Shown here in pieces: positions 56,019 through 64,000 of a stretch of DNA of 64,000 nucleotides. This DNA is from JALQTD01 sp965656785. GTDB taxonomy: Bacteria > Bacteroidota > Bacteroidia > Flavobacteriales_D > Sanyastnellaceae. The position numbers were made by a program, and so were the translations under genes. The notes beneath the pieces were generated by a model. It made no database searches. It had not been told where the DNA came from and was given only the letters and a program-made list of their open reading frames with translations. Positions within the stretch are counted from its first letter, which is position 1. Each line of letters starts with the position of its first letter. Location: contig CBFHLY010000018.1 of assembly GCA_965656785.1 (NCBI GenBank), positions 1 through 64,000 on the forward strand, in the 5' to 3' direction.

Positions 56019-57140
56019 TCAGTCCCGTTGAAAGAGTCCCAAGGCTTCCAGGGAAGTGAGCCGCACTCCCGTGTAATAGTGGTGCAAGATGCGATCGTAC
56101 GTGGCCCCTCGAAGCGCGCGTTGCATCGCGCCTTCTTGGCACAGGCCCACCCCGTGCCCAAACCCTTGCCCCATGAACCGCACTTCCCTGCCATCATCCA
56201 CGGCTACGAAGTAACTGGATTGCAGGCCAAATGCGCTCCGTGCTTCGATGGCGCGAATGCGGGCTCCGCTATCGGGCAGGGCGTCGAATCGCTCGTTGGG
56301 CAGGAAAGTCGTGCGCTCGCTGGACCCCGCTCTTCGTTCGTCCAGCCAGTCCCGCCAATCTTCCGAAGGCACGGATTGGGTCCATTGGGCGTGCGGCATG
56401 GCGAGGCAGAAGGTATCGGGTACCCCGACCAAATACTCCACCGGGCGTTGCCAAACGTTTTCAGCGCCTTGAGTTTGGCCGCCACAATTCGAGTGGAAGG
56501 CCGCAGTGATGGGGCGGCCTCTTCGATCGACCAACAGCGTTCCCGCGGTGGATTCGACGGCCTGGCGCAGGGTGTCGTTCACGGTGCCAAGGCCGTGGTA
56601 AGCTTGGCAATGCACGGCATCGCACACATCGAACCCTTGCATCCGGTGGCGCCCCATGGCTTGGATGGTGTAGGTTCGGCTGACCACGGCTTGAGCGCGG
56701 TAGTATTCCGGATGGTGCCCTTTGCCGGCTTCGGCGGACAACACCCCTTGCAAGTACGTTTCGAGTTCCGCCTCCAGGACGCAGCGAATGCCGCCGGATT
56801 CGACGAGGAAATGGAGCCGGCCGGTGTGGACCGTCGGGTATTTACCTGGCGCACGAAGCTGTACGCGGCTTTGGGGAAGGGTGGGGCGGAGGTGGACGTA
56901 ATCGCGTTCTCCTTCGCCGAGGTTCAGGCGACCGTTGGCCAAGGACAAAGCGCTCTTGAGCCCCATCTCGTGGATTACCTGGCCTTGCGCATCCACCCAT
57001 TCAAAGGCGCCTGAAAGGGCCGTCAGTTCCACCGAAGTGGGCAAGTTGCCCTCGAACAAACCGATGCGCACAGGCTGTTGGGACCAAACCGTTGTGAGCG
57101 AAGCCCACATCACAAGCACCACCACCAATCCCCACTTCAT
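56019..57140 (-). CDS. SpoIID/LytB domain protein
   Basis: 373 residues with a signal peptide (MKWGLVVVLVMWASLTTVW). The SpoIID fold has LETYLQGVLSAEAGKGHHPE with the expected catalytic Glu, AQAVVSRTYTIQ, AAFHSNCGGQTQGAENVW and GFGHGVGLCQEGAM. SpoIID proteins cleave denuded glycan strands of peptidoglycan. In non-sporulating Bacteroidota the family presumably remodels the cell wall. The ATG overlaps the lpxB stop. Confidence 0.93.
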   Translation of the reverse strand: MKWGLVVVLVMWASLTTVWSQQPVRIGLFEGNLPTSVELTALSGAFEWVDAQGQVIHEMGLKSALSLANGRLNLGEGERDYVHLRPTLPQSRVQLRAPGKYPTVHTGRLHFLVESGGIRCVLEAELETYLQGVLSAEAGKGHHPEYYRAQAVVSRTYTIQAMGRHRMQGFDVCDAVHCQAYHGLGTVNDTLRQAVESTAGTLLVDRRGRPITAAFHSNCGGQTQGAENVWQRPVEYLVGVPDTFCLAMPHAQWTQSVPSEDWRDWLDERRAGSSERTTFLPNERFDALPDSGARIRAIEARSAFGLQSSYFVAVDDGREVRFMGQGFGHGVGLCQEGAMQRALRGATYDRILHHYYTGVRLTSLEALGLFQRD

Positions 57141-58234
57141 GGTTCCAAGATTCCTGCGGCCACCCGGCCACCGGCACCGGGATTGCCCAACAGCTCATGC
57201 AGCGATTGGTAACCCTTCAGCTGGCGCTCGCGTTCCTTCCCTCCGCGCGCGAGTCCCTCGCTCAGGGAGGCGATGGCTTCGGGCGTGCATTCGCTTTGGA
57301 TCAATTCCGGGACCAGATCGGATTTTGCAATGAGGTTGGGCAGGCCAATGTGGCGCACGTTCGCCAGCGCGCGGGCAATCCAATACGTGAGGCGACTGGT
57401 TTTGTAGACGATGAGTTGCGGGGTGTTCAGCAAGGCGGTCTCCAAGGTGGCCGTTCCGGAGGTGACCCAGGCGAATTCGGCATCAGCAAGCAAGGGCCGC
57501 GTTGCGCCAAACACCACAGGAAACGGCACCCCGTCATACGCCGATTGGGGCTGCCCGGGTGCTCCTGCCACCACGGCTTGGTACGCATCGGGAAGGCGAG
57601 CAGCGGCGGCCAGAAGCACCGGCAGCATGTGCTTCAATTCCTGCGTGCGCGAACCTGGCAGCAAAGCGACGAGGGGACGGTCGGTCGCCAGCCCAGCGCC
57701 CGTTCGCCAATCCCGTGCGGCCTGTTCCGCCAAGTCCAACAGGGGATGCCCCACGAAGCGAACGTCCATGCCGACCGCCTCGTAAAGCGGCGTTTCGAAC
57801 GGCAACGTCACGTACATCCTGTCCACATCGCGGCGAATGGACTTCAAGCGCCCTTTGCGCCAAGCCCAAATAGAAGGGGAGATGTAGTGGTGAACAACGA
57901 TCCCTCGGGATTTCGCTTGGCGAGCAATGCGCAAGTTGAAGCCCGGAAAGTCCACGCCCAGGAACAAATCGGGGGCGAACGCCTCGATTTCCGACCAGCA
58001 CCGGTTCAGATTTCGTCGAATCGTTCCCAGGTTTTGGACCACTTCGAGGAAGCCCATGAAGGCCAAATCCCGGTAGTGCGTGGTCACCTCAGCCCCAGCG
58101 GACTGCATTTCCTCGCCCCCCCATCCGCGCACCTCCAAGGACGGCTCCCGCTTCAACAACTCCCGCACCACCTGCCCGGCGTACAAGTCGCCCGAGGCTT
58201 CGCCCGCCACAATGAACACTTTGCGAGGCGTCAT
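57137..58234 (-). CDS. lpxB: Lipid-A-disaccharide synthase
   Basis: 365 residues from ATG 58234 (MTPRKVFIVAGEASGDLYAG). Motifs include GEASGDLYAGQVVREL, LFLGVDFPGFNLRIA, YISPSIWAWRKGR, LLPGSRTQELKHMLP and WVTSGTATLETALLN. It joins UDP-diacylglucosamine to lipid X to give the lipid A disaccharide, at the inner membrane. ATGA overlaps couple it to the genes on both sides. Confidence 0.97.
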   Translation of the reverse strand: MTPRKVFIVAGEASGDLYAGQVVRELLKREPSLEVRGWGGEEMQSAGAEVTTHYRDLAFMGFLEVVQNLGTIRRNLNRCWSEIEAFAPDLFLGVDFPGFNLRIARQAKSRGIVVHHYISPSIWAWRKGRLKSIRRDVDRMYVTLPFETPLYEAVGMDVRFVGHPLLDLAEQAARDWRTGAGLATDRPLVALLPGSRTQELKHMLPVLLAAAARLPDAYQAVVAGAPGQPQSAYDGVPFPVVFGATRPLLADAEFAWVTSGTATLETALLNTPQLIVYKTSRLTYWIARALANVRHIGLPNLIAKSDLVPELIQSECTPEAIASLSEGLARGGKERERQLKGYQSLHELLGNPGAGGRVAAGILEP

Positions 58235-58548
58235 GCGGTGTCGAGGTTGATCATTTGGAGGTAGATCACCACGGGGACGGCTGCCAAAATCACCGCCATC
58301 ACCCCACGCGCAATGGCCTCCCGATTGAAGTGCAACAACCCGTAAAAGAGCACGACGTCCATGAGAACACTCACCGTGACGATGGAATCTTGGTACAGCC
58401 CACCGTGCCAAAACACCTCCCGGATGAAAAACCCCATCGAATCATCGGTGTTCCATTGCCACCAAGCTGCCGTCAGCACGAGCCCCAAAACAGCGCCCAC
58501 CATCCCCAAACCGACGCCCAAGAGCGATTCCCGCTGCGAACGGCTCAT
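58231..58548 (-). CDS. Small integral membrane protein between surE and lpxB
   Basis: 105 residues from ATG 58548 (MSRSQRESLLGVGLGM), chosen because its ATGA overlaps the surE stop. ATG 58560 is also in frame. Three hydrophobic helices are evident: GVGLGMVGAVLGLVLTAAW, IVTVSVLMDVVLFYGLL and GVMAVILAAVPVVIYLQMI. It is a Bacteroidota-type conserved membrane protein with no assigned role. Its place suggests envelope or lipid A work, which is an inference. Confidence 0.8.
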   Translation of the reverse strand: MSRSQRESLLGVGLGMVGAVLGLVLTAAWWQWNTDDSMGFFIREVFWHGGLYQDSIVTVSVLMDVVLFYGLLHFNREAIARGVMAVILAAVPVVIYLQMINLDTA

Positions 58549-59318
58549 GACCAATTCCATTGATTCAACCGCGCAATGGCGTGGTGGGCGGTCAAGTCAA
58601 ATTGCGTTGGAACCACGCTCACGTAACCGTGCTTCAACGCCCATTCGTCCGTGTCTTCTCCGTGATCGGGGTTCGTGAATTGGCCACTCATCCAGTAGTA
58701 GGTGCTGCCCCCGGGCGATTGCCGCTCTTCGAACGCTTCCTCCCAATAGCCCGCCGATTGCCGGCAGACCTTGATGCCCTTGATTTCGGACCAAGGCCGC
58801 TTCGGAATGTTGACGTTCAAACACGTTCCACCGGGCAATCCGTGTTCGAGGACTTGTGGCACCACCCGCTTCACCGCTTCCCGAGCCGCCGAGAAGTCGG
58901 CGGTTTTTGCATGGTCGAGCAAGCTGAACCCGATGGAGGGGATGCCCTCGAGCGCCCCTTCCACAGCGGCCGACATCGTCCCGCTGTAAATGACGTTGAT
59001 GGAACTGTTGGAGCCGTGGTTGATGCCGCTCACCAACAAGTCAGGCTTGCGGTGCAAGATCCGATGAATGGCCAACTTCACGCAGTCCACGGGCGTTCCA
59101 GTTGTCGAATGCGCGCGCACCCCTTCCACAGGAAAATAGGCTTCCTCCATCCGCAGGATGTTACCGATGGTCACTGCGTGTCCCATGCCCGATTGCGGGC
59201 TGTCGGGCGCAACCACCCACACGTCGCCAAAGGCCACCATTTCACTCGCCAAGGCGACGATGCCCGGGGCCGTAATGCCGTCGTCGTTGACGACCAAGAT
59301 CAACGGGCGATCATGCAT
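58545..59318 (-). CDS. surE: 5'/3'-nucleotidase SurE
   Basis: 257 residues. The metal site NDDGITAPG near the N-terminus, APDSPQSGMGHAVT, VSGINHGSNSSINVIYSGTMSAA and CLNVNIP identify SurE, a divalent-metal nucleoside-monophosphate phosphatase. In Bacteroidota it commonly precedes lpxB, as here with one small membrane gene between. It overlaps the pepD end by 8 bases. Confidence 0.97.
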   Translation of the reverse strand: MHDRPLILVVNDDGITAPGIVALASEMVAFGDVWVVAPDSPQSGMGHAVTIGNILRMEEAYFPVEGVRAHSTTGTPVDCVKLAIHRILHRKPDLLVSGINHGSNSSINVIYSGTMSAAVEGALEGIPSIGFSLLDHAKTADFSAAREAVKRVVPQVLEHGLPGGTCLNVNIPKRPWSEIKGIKVCRQSAGYWEEAFEERQSPGGSTYYWMSGQFTNPDHGEDTDEWALKHGYVSVVPTQFDLTAHHAIARLNQWNWS

Positions 59319-60777
59319 GGGAAGCGGGGATGCGGGTCAAAGCGTCAAGCAGGTAGCCCCAAAATTTCTGGACCGAGCTGATTTGCACGCGCTCATCGGG
59401 GCTGTGCGCTCCACGGATGTTGGGTCCGAAGCTCACCATGTCCATCGCGGGGTAATTCGTGCCCAAAATGCCGCATTCCAAACCCGCATGACAGGCCAAA
59501 ACATTCGGCTGTTCCGCATAACGCTCAACGTACAAGTCCTTCAACAACGACACGATGGCCGAGTGGGGATTGGGCGTCCAACCGGGATAGCTGCCGCTGA
59601 ATTCCGTGTCCAGTCCCGCAAGGGCGAAGGCCGCTTGAATGCTGCGGGCGTGGTCCCATTTTTCCGTGTCCACGCTGCTTCGGCAGAGGCATTGAATGGT
59701 CACGGCGCCGTCGCCGACTTGGACGCGGGCGAGGTTGTTCGAGGTTTGGACCAAATCGTCCAAATCCGGGCTCATGCGGTGGATGCCGACCGGACACGCT
59801 TGAATGGCCAGCAACAGCGCCTCTTGCGTGGCTTCGGGCAAGGCCTGTGCGGGCGTGGGAGCCTCGGCCATCACCAAGGCCAAATCCGGATCCGTGGTCG
59901 CGTATTCGGCCCGCACGCCTTCGAAATAAGCTGCCAGCGCTTCCTTGAAATCGGCCACGTCTTCATTTGCCAAGGCCAAAAGCGCCGACGATTCCCGGGG
60001 AATGGCATTGCGCAAGCCGCCGCCATCGATGGACGCGATGCGGAAATCGACTTGGTCGGAGGCCGCGAGCAGCAGCCGGTTCATGATTTTGTTCGCGTTC
60101 GCGATGCCTTTGTGGATGTCCATTCCCGAGTGGCCTCCGCTTCCGCCCTTGACGGTCAACGTCAGGCCGGCCGTGCCTTCTGCGACGTCTTCGGCAGCGT
60201 ATCGGCACGTCGACGTGACGTCCACCCCACCCGCGCAACCGATGCTGATTTCGTCGTCGTCCTCCGTGTCGAGGTTGAGCAGGATGGAACCCGAGAGGAA
60301 CCCGCCTTGAAGGCCCAACGCTCCGGTCATCCCGGTTTCTTCGTCGATGGTGAACAAGGCTTCCAACGCCGGATGCGGAATGTCGCTCGCGTCGAGCAGG
60401 CCGAGGATCGCCGCCACGCCGATGCCGTTGTCAGCGCCCAGGGTGGTGCCCTCGGCTTTGACCCAGTCGCCGTCGATGCGCATGCGGATGCCTTCCGTCA
60501 TGAAATCGAAATCGGTGTCGTTGTTCTTTTGGCACACCATGTCGAGGTGGCTCTGCAGCACGACCGTTTCGCGGTTTTCCATTCCCGCTGTAGCGGGCTT
60601 CTTGATCAACACGTTGCCCACTTCGTCGAGCGCGGTTTTCAGGTTGCGGCTGCGCCCGAATTCCATCACCCATTCGACCACGCGGTCTTCGTGTTTCGAG
60701 GGGCGGGGGATGGCGTTGAGGGCGGCGAAGTGCTTCCAGAGGGCTTGGGGTTCGAGGGCGGCGATGGCTGAGCTCAT
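59311..60777 (-). CDS. pepD: Aminoacyl-histidine dipeptidase PepD
   Basis: 488 residues, full length for M20 PepD. Metal and catalytic motifs: VLQSHLDMVCQK, LGADNGIGVAAILG, TIDEETGMTGALGLQ, LNLDTEDDDEISIGCAGG and CHAGLECGILGTNYP. It hydrolyses Xaa-His and other dipeptides in the cytosol. It is the first gene of the run pepD, surE, membrane protein, lpxB, SpoIID. Transcription starts from a box 16 bases upstream. Confidence 0.96.
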   Translation of the reverse strand: MSSAIAALEPQALWKHFAALNAIPRPSKHEDRVVEWVMEFGRSRNLKTALDEVGNVLIKKPATAGMENRETVVLQSHLDMVCQKNNDTDFDFMTEGIRMRIDGDWVKAEGTTLGADNGIGVAAILGLLDASDIPHPALEALFTIDEETGMTGALGLQGGFLSGSILLNLDTEDDDEISIGCAGGVDVTSTCRYAAEDVAEGTAGLTLTVKGGSGGHSGMDIHKGIANANKIMNRLLLAASDQVDFRIASIDGGGLRNAIPRESSALLALANEDVADFKEALAAYFEGVRAEYATTDPDLALVMAEAPTPAQALPEATQEALLLAIQACPVGIHRMSPDLDDLVQTSNNLARVQVGDGAVTIQCLCRSSVDTEKWDHARSIQAAFALAGLDTEFSGSYPGWTPNPHSAIVSLLKDLYVERYAEQPNVLACHAGLECGILGTNYPAMDMVSFGPNIRGAHSPDERVQISSVQKFWGYLLDALTRIPASHA

Positions 60778-60793
60778 GGATGGGGTTTTGGGC

Positions 60794-60801
60794 CAAATTT
60801 A
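60794..60801 (-). promoter_or_regulatory. -7 box TAAATTTG for pepD
   Basis: It matches TAnnTTTG exactly and lies 16 bases before ATG 60777. It is divergent from the parE box. Confidence 0.55.
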
Positions 60802-60943
60802 CAACCGCCAACCTCCCCGCCCGAATCCGCCAAGCCAACGCCTGCAAACTCCGGACCTCCGTCCGTGAAGTGGAGGGGTCGGGGTCGGTTGCGTTGTGGA
60901 TAATTTGGCCTTCCACAGCAGCCCGCGCTTCGCAAGAAGGCAG

Positions 60944-60951
60944 TAAGTTTG
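60944..60951 (+). promoter_or_regulatory. -7 box TAAGTTTG for parE-parC
   Basis: It matches TAnnTTTG exactly and ends 7 bases before ATG 60959. I see nothing else in the 60802-60943 gap. Confidence 0.55.
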
Positions 60952-60958
60952 AAGCGAG

Positions 60959-62812
60959 ATGACGGACAAGGAGAACGAACAAGTAACGTATAACGAGGAC
61001 AACATCCGATCCCTCGATTGGAAGGAGCACATCCGGATGCGTCCGGGGATGTACATCGGCAAACTCGGGGACGGGCAATCGGCGGACGATGGCATATACG
61101 TCCTGTTGAAGGAGGTGATCGACAACAGCATCGACGAACACGCGATGGGCCATGGCAAAAGCATCCGCGTCACCATCAAAGACGGCGAGGTGCGGGTGCG
61201 CGACTACGGTCGGGGCATTCCGCTGGGGAAAGTGGTCGATTGCGTTTCGAAGATCAACACCGGCGGGAAGTACGATTCGCGGGCGTTCAAGAAGTCGGTC
61301 GGCTTGAATGGAGTGGGTACGAAGGCCGTGAATGCGTTGTCCGAGTCGTTTTCCGTGGAGAGCTTTCGGGATGGACAGCGCAAGTTGGCGCGTTTCGAAA
61401 CCGGAGAGCTCTTGGAGGAAACGGGAGTGGAAGCTTCGGAAGAGCGCAACGGCACCCTCATCGTCTTCCGTCCGGACTTGACGGTATTCAAGGGCTACCG
61501 GTTCCGCATGGAGTATGTGGAGCGATTGCTTTGGAATTACGCGTATCTGAATACCGGTCTTTCGCTGTACTTGAATGGGGAAAAGTTCAAAAGCGACAAC
61601 GGCCTGAAGGACTTGCTCACGAACGATTTGGACACGGATTCGCGCTATCCCATCATCCACATCAAAGGGGATGACATCGAGGTGGCCCTGACCCACACGG
61701 ATGCTTACGGGGAGGATTACCAGAGCTTTGTCAACGGCCAATTCACCTCGCAAGGGGGGACCCACCAGAGCGCGTTTCGCGAGGCAGTGGTGCGCGTGGT
61801 GCGCGATTTTTTCGGTAAGGACTACGACGGGTCGGACGTCCGATCGGGCATCAAGGCGGCCATCGCAGTCAAGGTGGAGGAACCGGTGTTCGAAAGCCAA
61901 ACCAAAACCAAGCTGGGCTCCACCGAAGTCGGTCCCGATCGCCCCACGCTTAAGAGTTTCGTCTACGACTTTTTGAAGCGGGACCTCGATAATTTCTTGC
62001 ACCGAAATCCGGAAATCGCCTCGGCGTTGCAAGCGCGGATCTTGCAATCGGAGCGGGAGCGAAAGGATTTGGCCGGCATCAAAAAGCTCGCGCGCGACCG
62101 CGCAAAGAAGGCTTCGCTGCACAACCGCAAGTTGCGGGACTGCCGAGTCCATTTTTCCGATAAAAACGACCTGCGCGAGGCGACCACCTTGTTCATCACG
62201 GAGGGCGATTCGGCTTCGGGCTCCATCACGAAAGCCCGAGACGTCAAGACGCAAGCGGTGTTCTCCTTGAAAGGAAAGCCCCTCAATTGCTTCGGCAAGA
62301 CGAAGAAGGTGGTGTACGAAAACGAAGAGTTCAACCTGCTCCAAGCCGCCCTCGACATCGAAGACGGACTGGACACCTTGCGCTACAACAACGTGGTCAT
62401 CGCGACGGACGCCGACGTGGACGGCATGCACATCCGCTTGTTGCTCATCACATTCTTTTTACAGTTCTTCCCGGATTTGGTCAAGAAGGGTCACTTGTAT
62501 GTGCTCCAAACCCCGCTTTTTCGTGTGCGGAACAAACAGAAAACCATCTACTGCTACAGCGAGGAGGAGAAGCAAGAGGCGATGGCGGGGCTCGGGAGGA
62601 ATCCCGAAATCACGCGATTCAAGGGGCTCGGAGAAATCAGCCCGGATGAGTTCAGCAACTTCATCGGGGAAGACATCCGATTGGATCCGGTGGTCATCGG
62701 AAAGGACAGCGGCATCCAGGATTTGTTGACCTTTTTCATGGGGTCGAACACGCCGGATCGCCAGCAATTCATCATTGAAAACCTGCGCGTCGAAAAGGAC
62801 GAAGTGGCATGA
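60959..62812 (+). CDS. parE: DNA topoisomerase IV subunit B
   Basis: 617 residues. GHKL ATPase: IRMRPGMYIGKLG, LLKEVIDNSIDEHAMG, VRDYGRGIPLGKV and GLNGVGTKAVNALSE. A transducer region follows, then the TOPRIM domain with LFITEGDSASGSI and IATDADVDGMHIR. The short length without the GyrB insert, and direct coupling to a ParC-like gene, favour topoisomerase IV over gyrase. It decatenates daughter chromosomes. The stop overlaps the parC start (ATGA). Confidence 0.95.
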   Translation: MTDKENEQVTYNEDNIRSLDWKEHIRMRPGMYIGKLGDGQSADDGIYVLLKEVIDNSIDEHAMGHGKSIRVTIKDGEVRVRDYGRGIPLGKVVDCVSKINTGGKYDSRAFKKSVGLNGVGTKAVNALSESFSVESFRDGQRKLARFETGELLEETGVEASEERNGTLIVFRPDLTVFKGYRFRMEYVERLLWNYAYLNTGLSLYLNGEKFKSDNGLKDLLTNDLDTDSRYPIIHIKGDDIEVALTHTDAYGEDYQSFVNGQFTSQGGTHQSAFREAVVRVVRDFFGKDYDGSDVRSGIKAAIAVKVEEPVFESQTKTKLGSTEVGPDRPTLKSFVYDFLKRDLDNFLHRNPEIASALQARILQSERERKDLAGIKKLARDRAKKASLHNRKLRDCRVHFSDKNDLREATTLFITEGDSASGSITKARDVKTQAVFSLKGKPLNCFGKTKKVVYENEEFNLLQAALDIEDGLDTLRYNNVVIATDADVDGMHIRLLLITFFLQFFPDLVKKGHLYVLQTPLFRVRNKQKTIYCYSEEEKQEAMAGLGRNPEITRFKGLGEISPDEFSNFIGEDIRLDPVVIGKDSGIQDLLTFFMGSNTPDRQQFIIENLRVEKDEVA

Positions 62813-64000
62813 GCGAATTTCCAGAAGAACCGAACGACGAGCTGGAGGGCTCGGAACAGCAGGAACCGCGTGAGGAAGCCGATGAGGTAGAGGAAGCGGA
62901 AGTCTTGGATGACGATGTGAGGGAAGGGGAGGAATTGGAGCGCGTCATCAAGGTGAGCGGAATGTACAACGACTACTTCCTGGATTACGCGTCGTACGTC
63001 ATCTTGGAACGGGCCGTGCCGCACCAGAACGACGGCCTCAAGCCCGTGCAACGCCGCATCTTGCACAGCCTCAACGAGATGGACGATGGCCGCTTCCATA
63101 AGGTGGCCAACGTCATCGGGAACACCATGAAGTATCACCCGCACGGGGATGCCAGCATCGGGGACGCCATGGTCCAAATCGGACAGCGGGAATTGCTCCT
63201 CGATTGCCAGGGAAACTGGGGCAACATCTTGACGGGCGACCGCGCAGCAGCCCCGCGTTATATCGAGGTGCGGCTGAGCAAATTTGGCAAGGAAGTCTGC
63301 TTCAACTCGAAGACCACGAACTGGCTTGCCAGCTATGACGGACGCAACAAGGAGCCCGAGACGCTGCCGGTGAAGTTTCCGCTCCTGCTTGCATCGGGTG
63401 TGGAAGGCATCGCGGTGGGCCTCGCCTGCAAGACGCTGCCGCACAACTTCATCGAGCTGATCGATGCGAGCGTGGCCGCGCTTCAAGGCAAGTCGTTCAC
63501 CCTCGTTCCGGACTTCCCGACGGGCGGAATGGCGGACGTGGAGAACTACAACGATGGCCTCCGCGGCGGGCGGGTGCGTGTTCGCGCTCGCATGGAGAAG
63601 GAAGATTCGAAGACCCTGGTAGTCAAGGAGTTGCCGTTTGGGGTGACCACGGGTTCGTTGATCGATAGCATTTTGAAGGCCAACGAAAAGGGCAAAATCA
63701 AAATCAAAAAGGTCGAGGACAACACGGCGGACGTGGTGGAAGTGGTCATTCATTTGGCCAACAACGTTTCTCCCGATAAAACCATCGACGCCCTCTACGC
63801 CTTCACCGACTGCGAAGTGAGCCTCGCGCCCAATTCCGTGGTCATCCTCAATGACAAACCGCACTTCCTTGGCGTCCGCGAGCTGTTGAAAATCTCGGCA
63901 AATGCCACGCGCGAATTGCTGAAGCGCGAGCTGGAAATTGAACTCGGTGAGCTGCAAGAGAAGTGGCATTTCGCCTCCCTCGAGAAGATTTTCATTGAGA
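62809..64000 (+). CDS. parC: DNA topoisomerase IV subunit A, partial (C-terminus beyond the window)
   Basis: About 397 codons lie in the window with no stop. Residues 1-45 are a very acidic extension (NDELEGSEQQEPREEADEVE). The breakage-reunion core follows: SGMYNDYFLDYASYVILERA, NDGLKPVQRRILHSLNEMDD, MKYHPHGDASIGDAM and the catalytic Tyr151 in AAAPRYIEVRLSKFG. It forms a heterotetramer with ParE. The missing part should hold the rest of the core and the C-terminal DNA-wrapping domain. Confidence 0.95.
   Translation, partial: MSEFPEEPNDELEGSEQQEPREEADEVEEAEVLDDDVREGEELERVIKVSGMYNDYFLDYASYVILERAVPHQNDGLKPVQRRILHSLNEMDDGRFHKVANVIGNTMKYHPHGDASIGDAMVQIGQRELLLDCQGNWGNILTGDRAAAPRYIEVRLSKFGKEVCFNSKTTNWLASYDGRNKEPETLPVKFPLLLASGVEGIAVGLACKTLPHNFIELIDASVAALQGKSFTLVPDFPTGGMADVENYNDGLRGGRVRVRARMEKEDSKTLVVKELPFGVTTGSLIDSILKANEKGKIKIKKVEDNTADVVEVVIHLANNVSPDKTIDALYAFTDCEVSLAPNSVVILNDKPHFLGVRELLKISANATRELLKRELEIELGELQEKWHFASLEKIFIE

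Noticed and set aside
60431..62431. Minus-strand open frame of 666 codons
   Set aside because: It runs antisense to parE and out of frame through pepD.

Overview
This window comes from a member of the Bacteroidota, most likely a marine or freshwater Flavobacteriales lineage (Cryomorphaceae or Schleiferiaceae-like) with unusually GC-rich DNA for that phylum. The signs are type IX secretion (T9SS) C-terminal domains on several secreted proteins, a GldM/PorM-like C-terminal domain protein, the NusB-DUF1573-YajC gene order, a Bacteroidota-type long NusB, DUF4139 and DUF5117-type proteins, Cys-rich 'GCTDxxACNY' repeats in secreted proteins, no Shine-Dalgarno pattern, and -7 promoter boxes of the TAnnTTTG type in front of many genes.

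Layout. 1-2322: a secreted repeat protein running off the left edge. 2556-6851: a signalling operon of two universal stress proteins, a PAS histidine kinase and a receiver-CRP/FNR fusion regulator. 6908-12858: secreted endonuclease I, secreted serine hydrolase, Smr protein, two exported proteins of unknown role and a dicluster ferredoxin. 12901-15552: acyl-CoA reductase, a lipoprotein and a small STAS-like protein. 15567-20836: a T9SS cargo protein and TamB. 20900-31139: tsaD, a LytS-type kinase, an SF2 helicase, ung, a WD40 protein, hisS, a kinase-like protein that has lost its catalytic residues, meaB and small envelope proteins.

31150-37155 is a tightly overlapping four-gene operon: a LysM protein carrying a lytic-transglycosylase-like fold without the catalytic glutamate, two SGNH hydrolases and an MBOAT O-acyltransferase. 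It looks like a system that O-acylates the cell wall or an exopolysaccharide. 37361-44015 holds a DUF5117-type zinc protease, a short T9SS protein and a large gingipain-like C25 protease. 44022-53602 is housekeeping (DnaJ/TerB protein, htpG, LOG protein, uvrA, nhaC, yajC, DUF1573 lipoprotein, nusB). 53729-60777 has a DUF4139 protein and a six-gene minus-strand run (pepD, surE, small membrane protein, lpxB, SpoIID-like, GldM-C-like). 60959-64000 encodes topoisomerase IV (parE, and parC running off the right edge).

Genes are packed very tightly: ATGA or GTGA stop/start overlaps are common, and convergent genes touch or overlap. In about eleven genes the -7 box sits only 4-8 bases before the start codon, which suggests leaderless or nearly leaderless transcripts. 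I saw no tRNA or rRNA genes, insertion sequences, prophage or CRISPR array. No gap between genes exceeds 300 bases. The longest are 2323-2555 and 37156-37360, both AT-rich.
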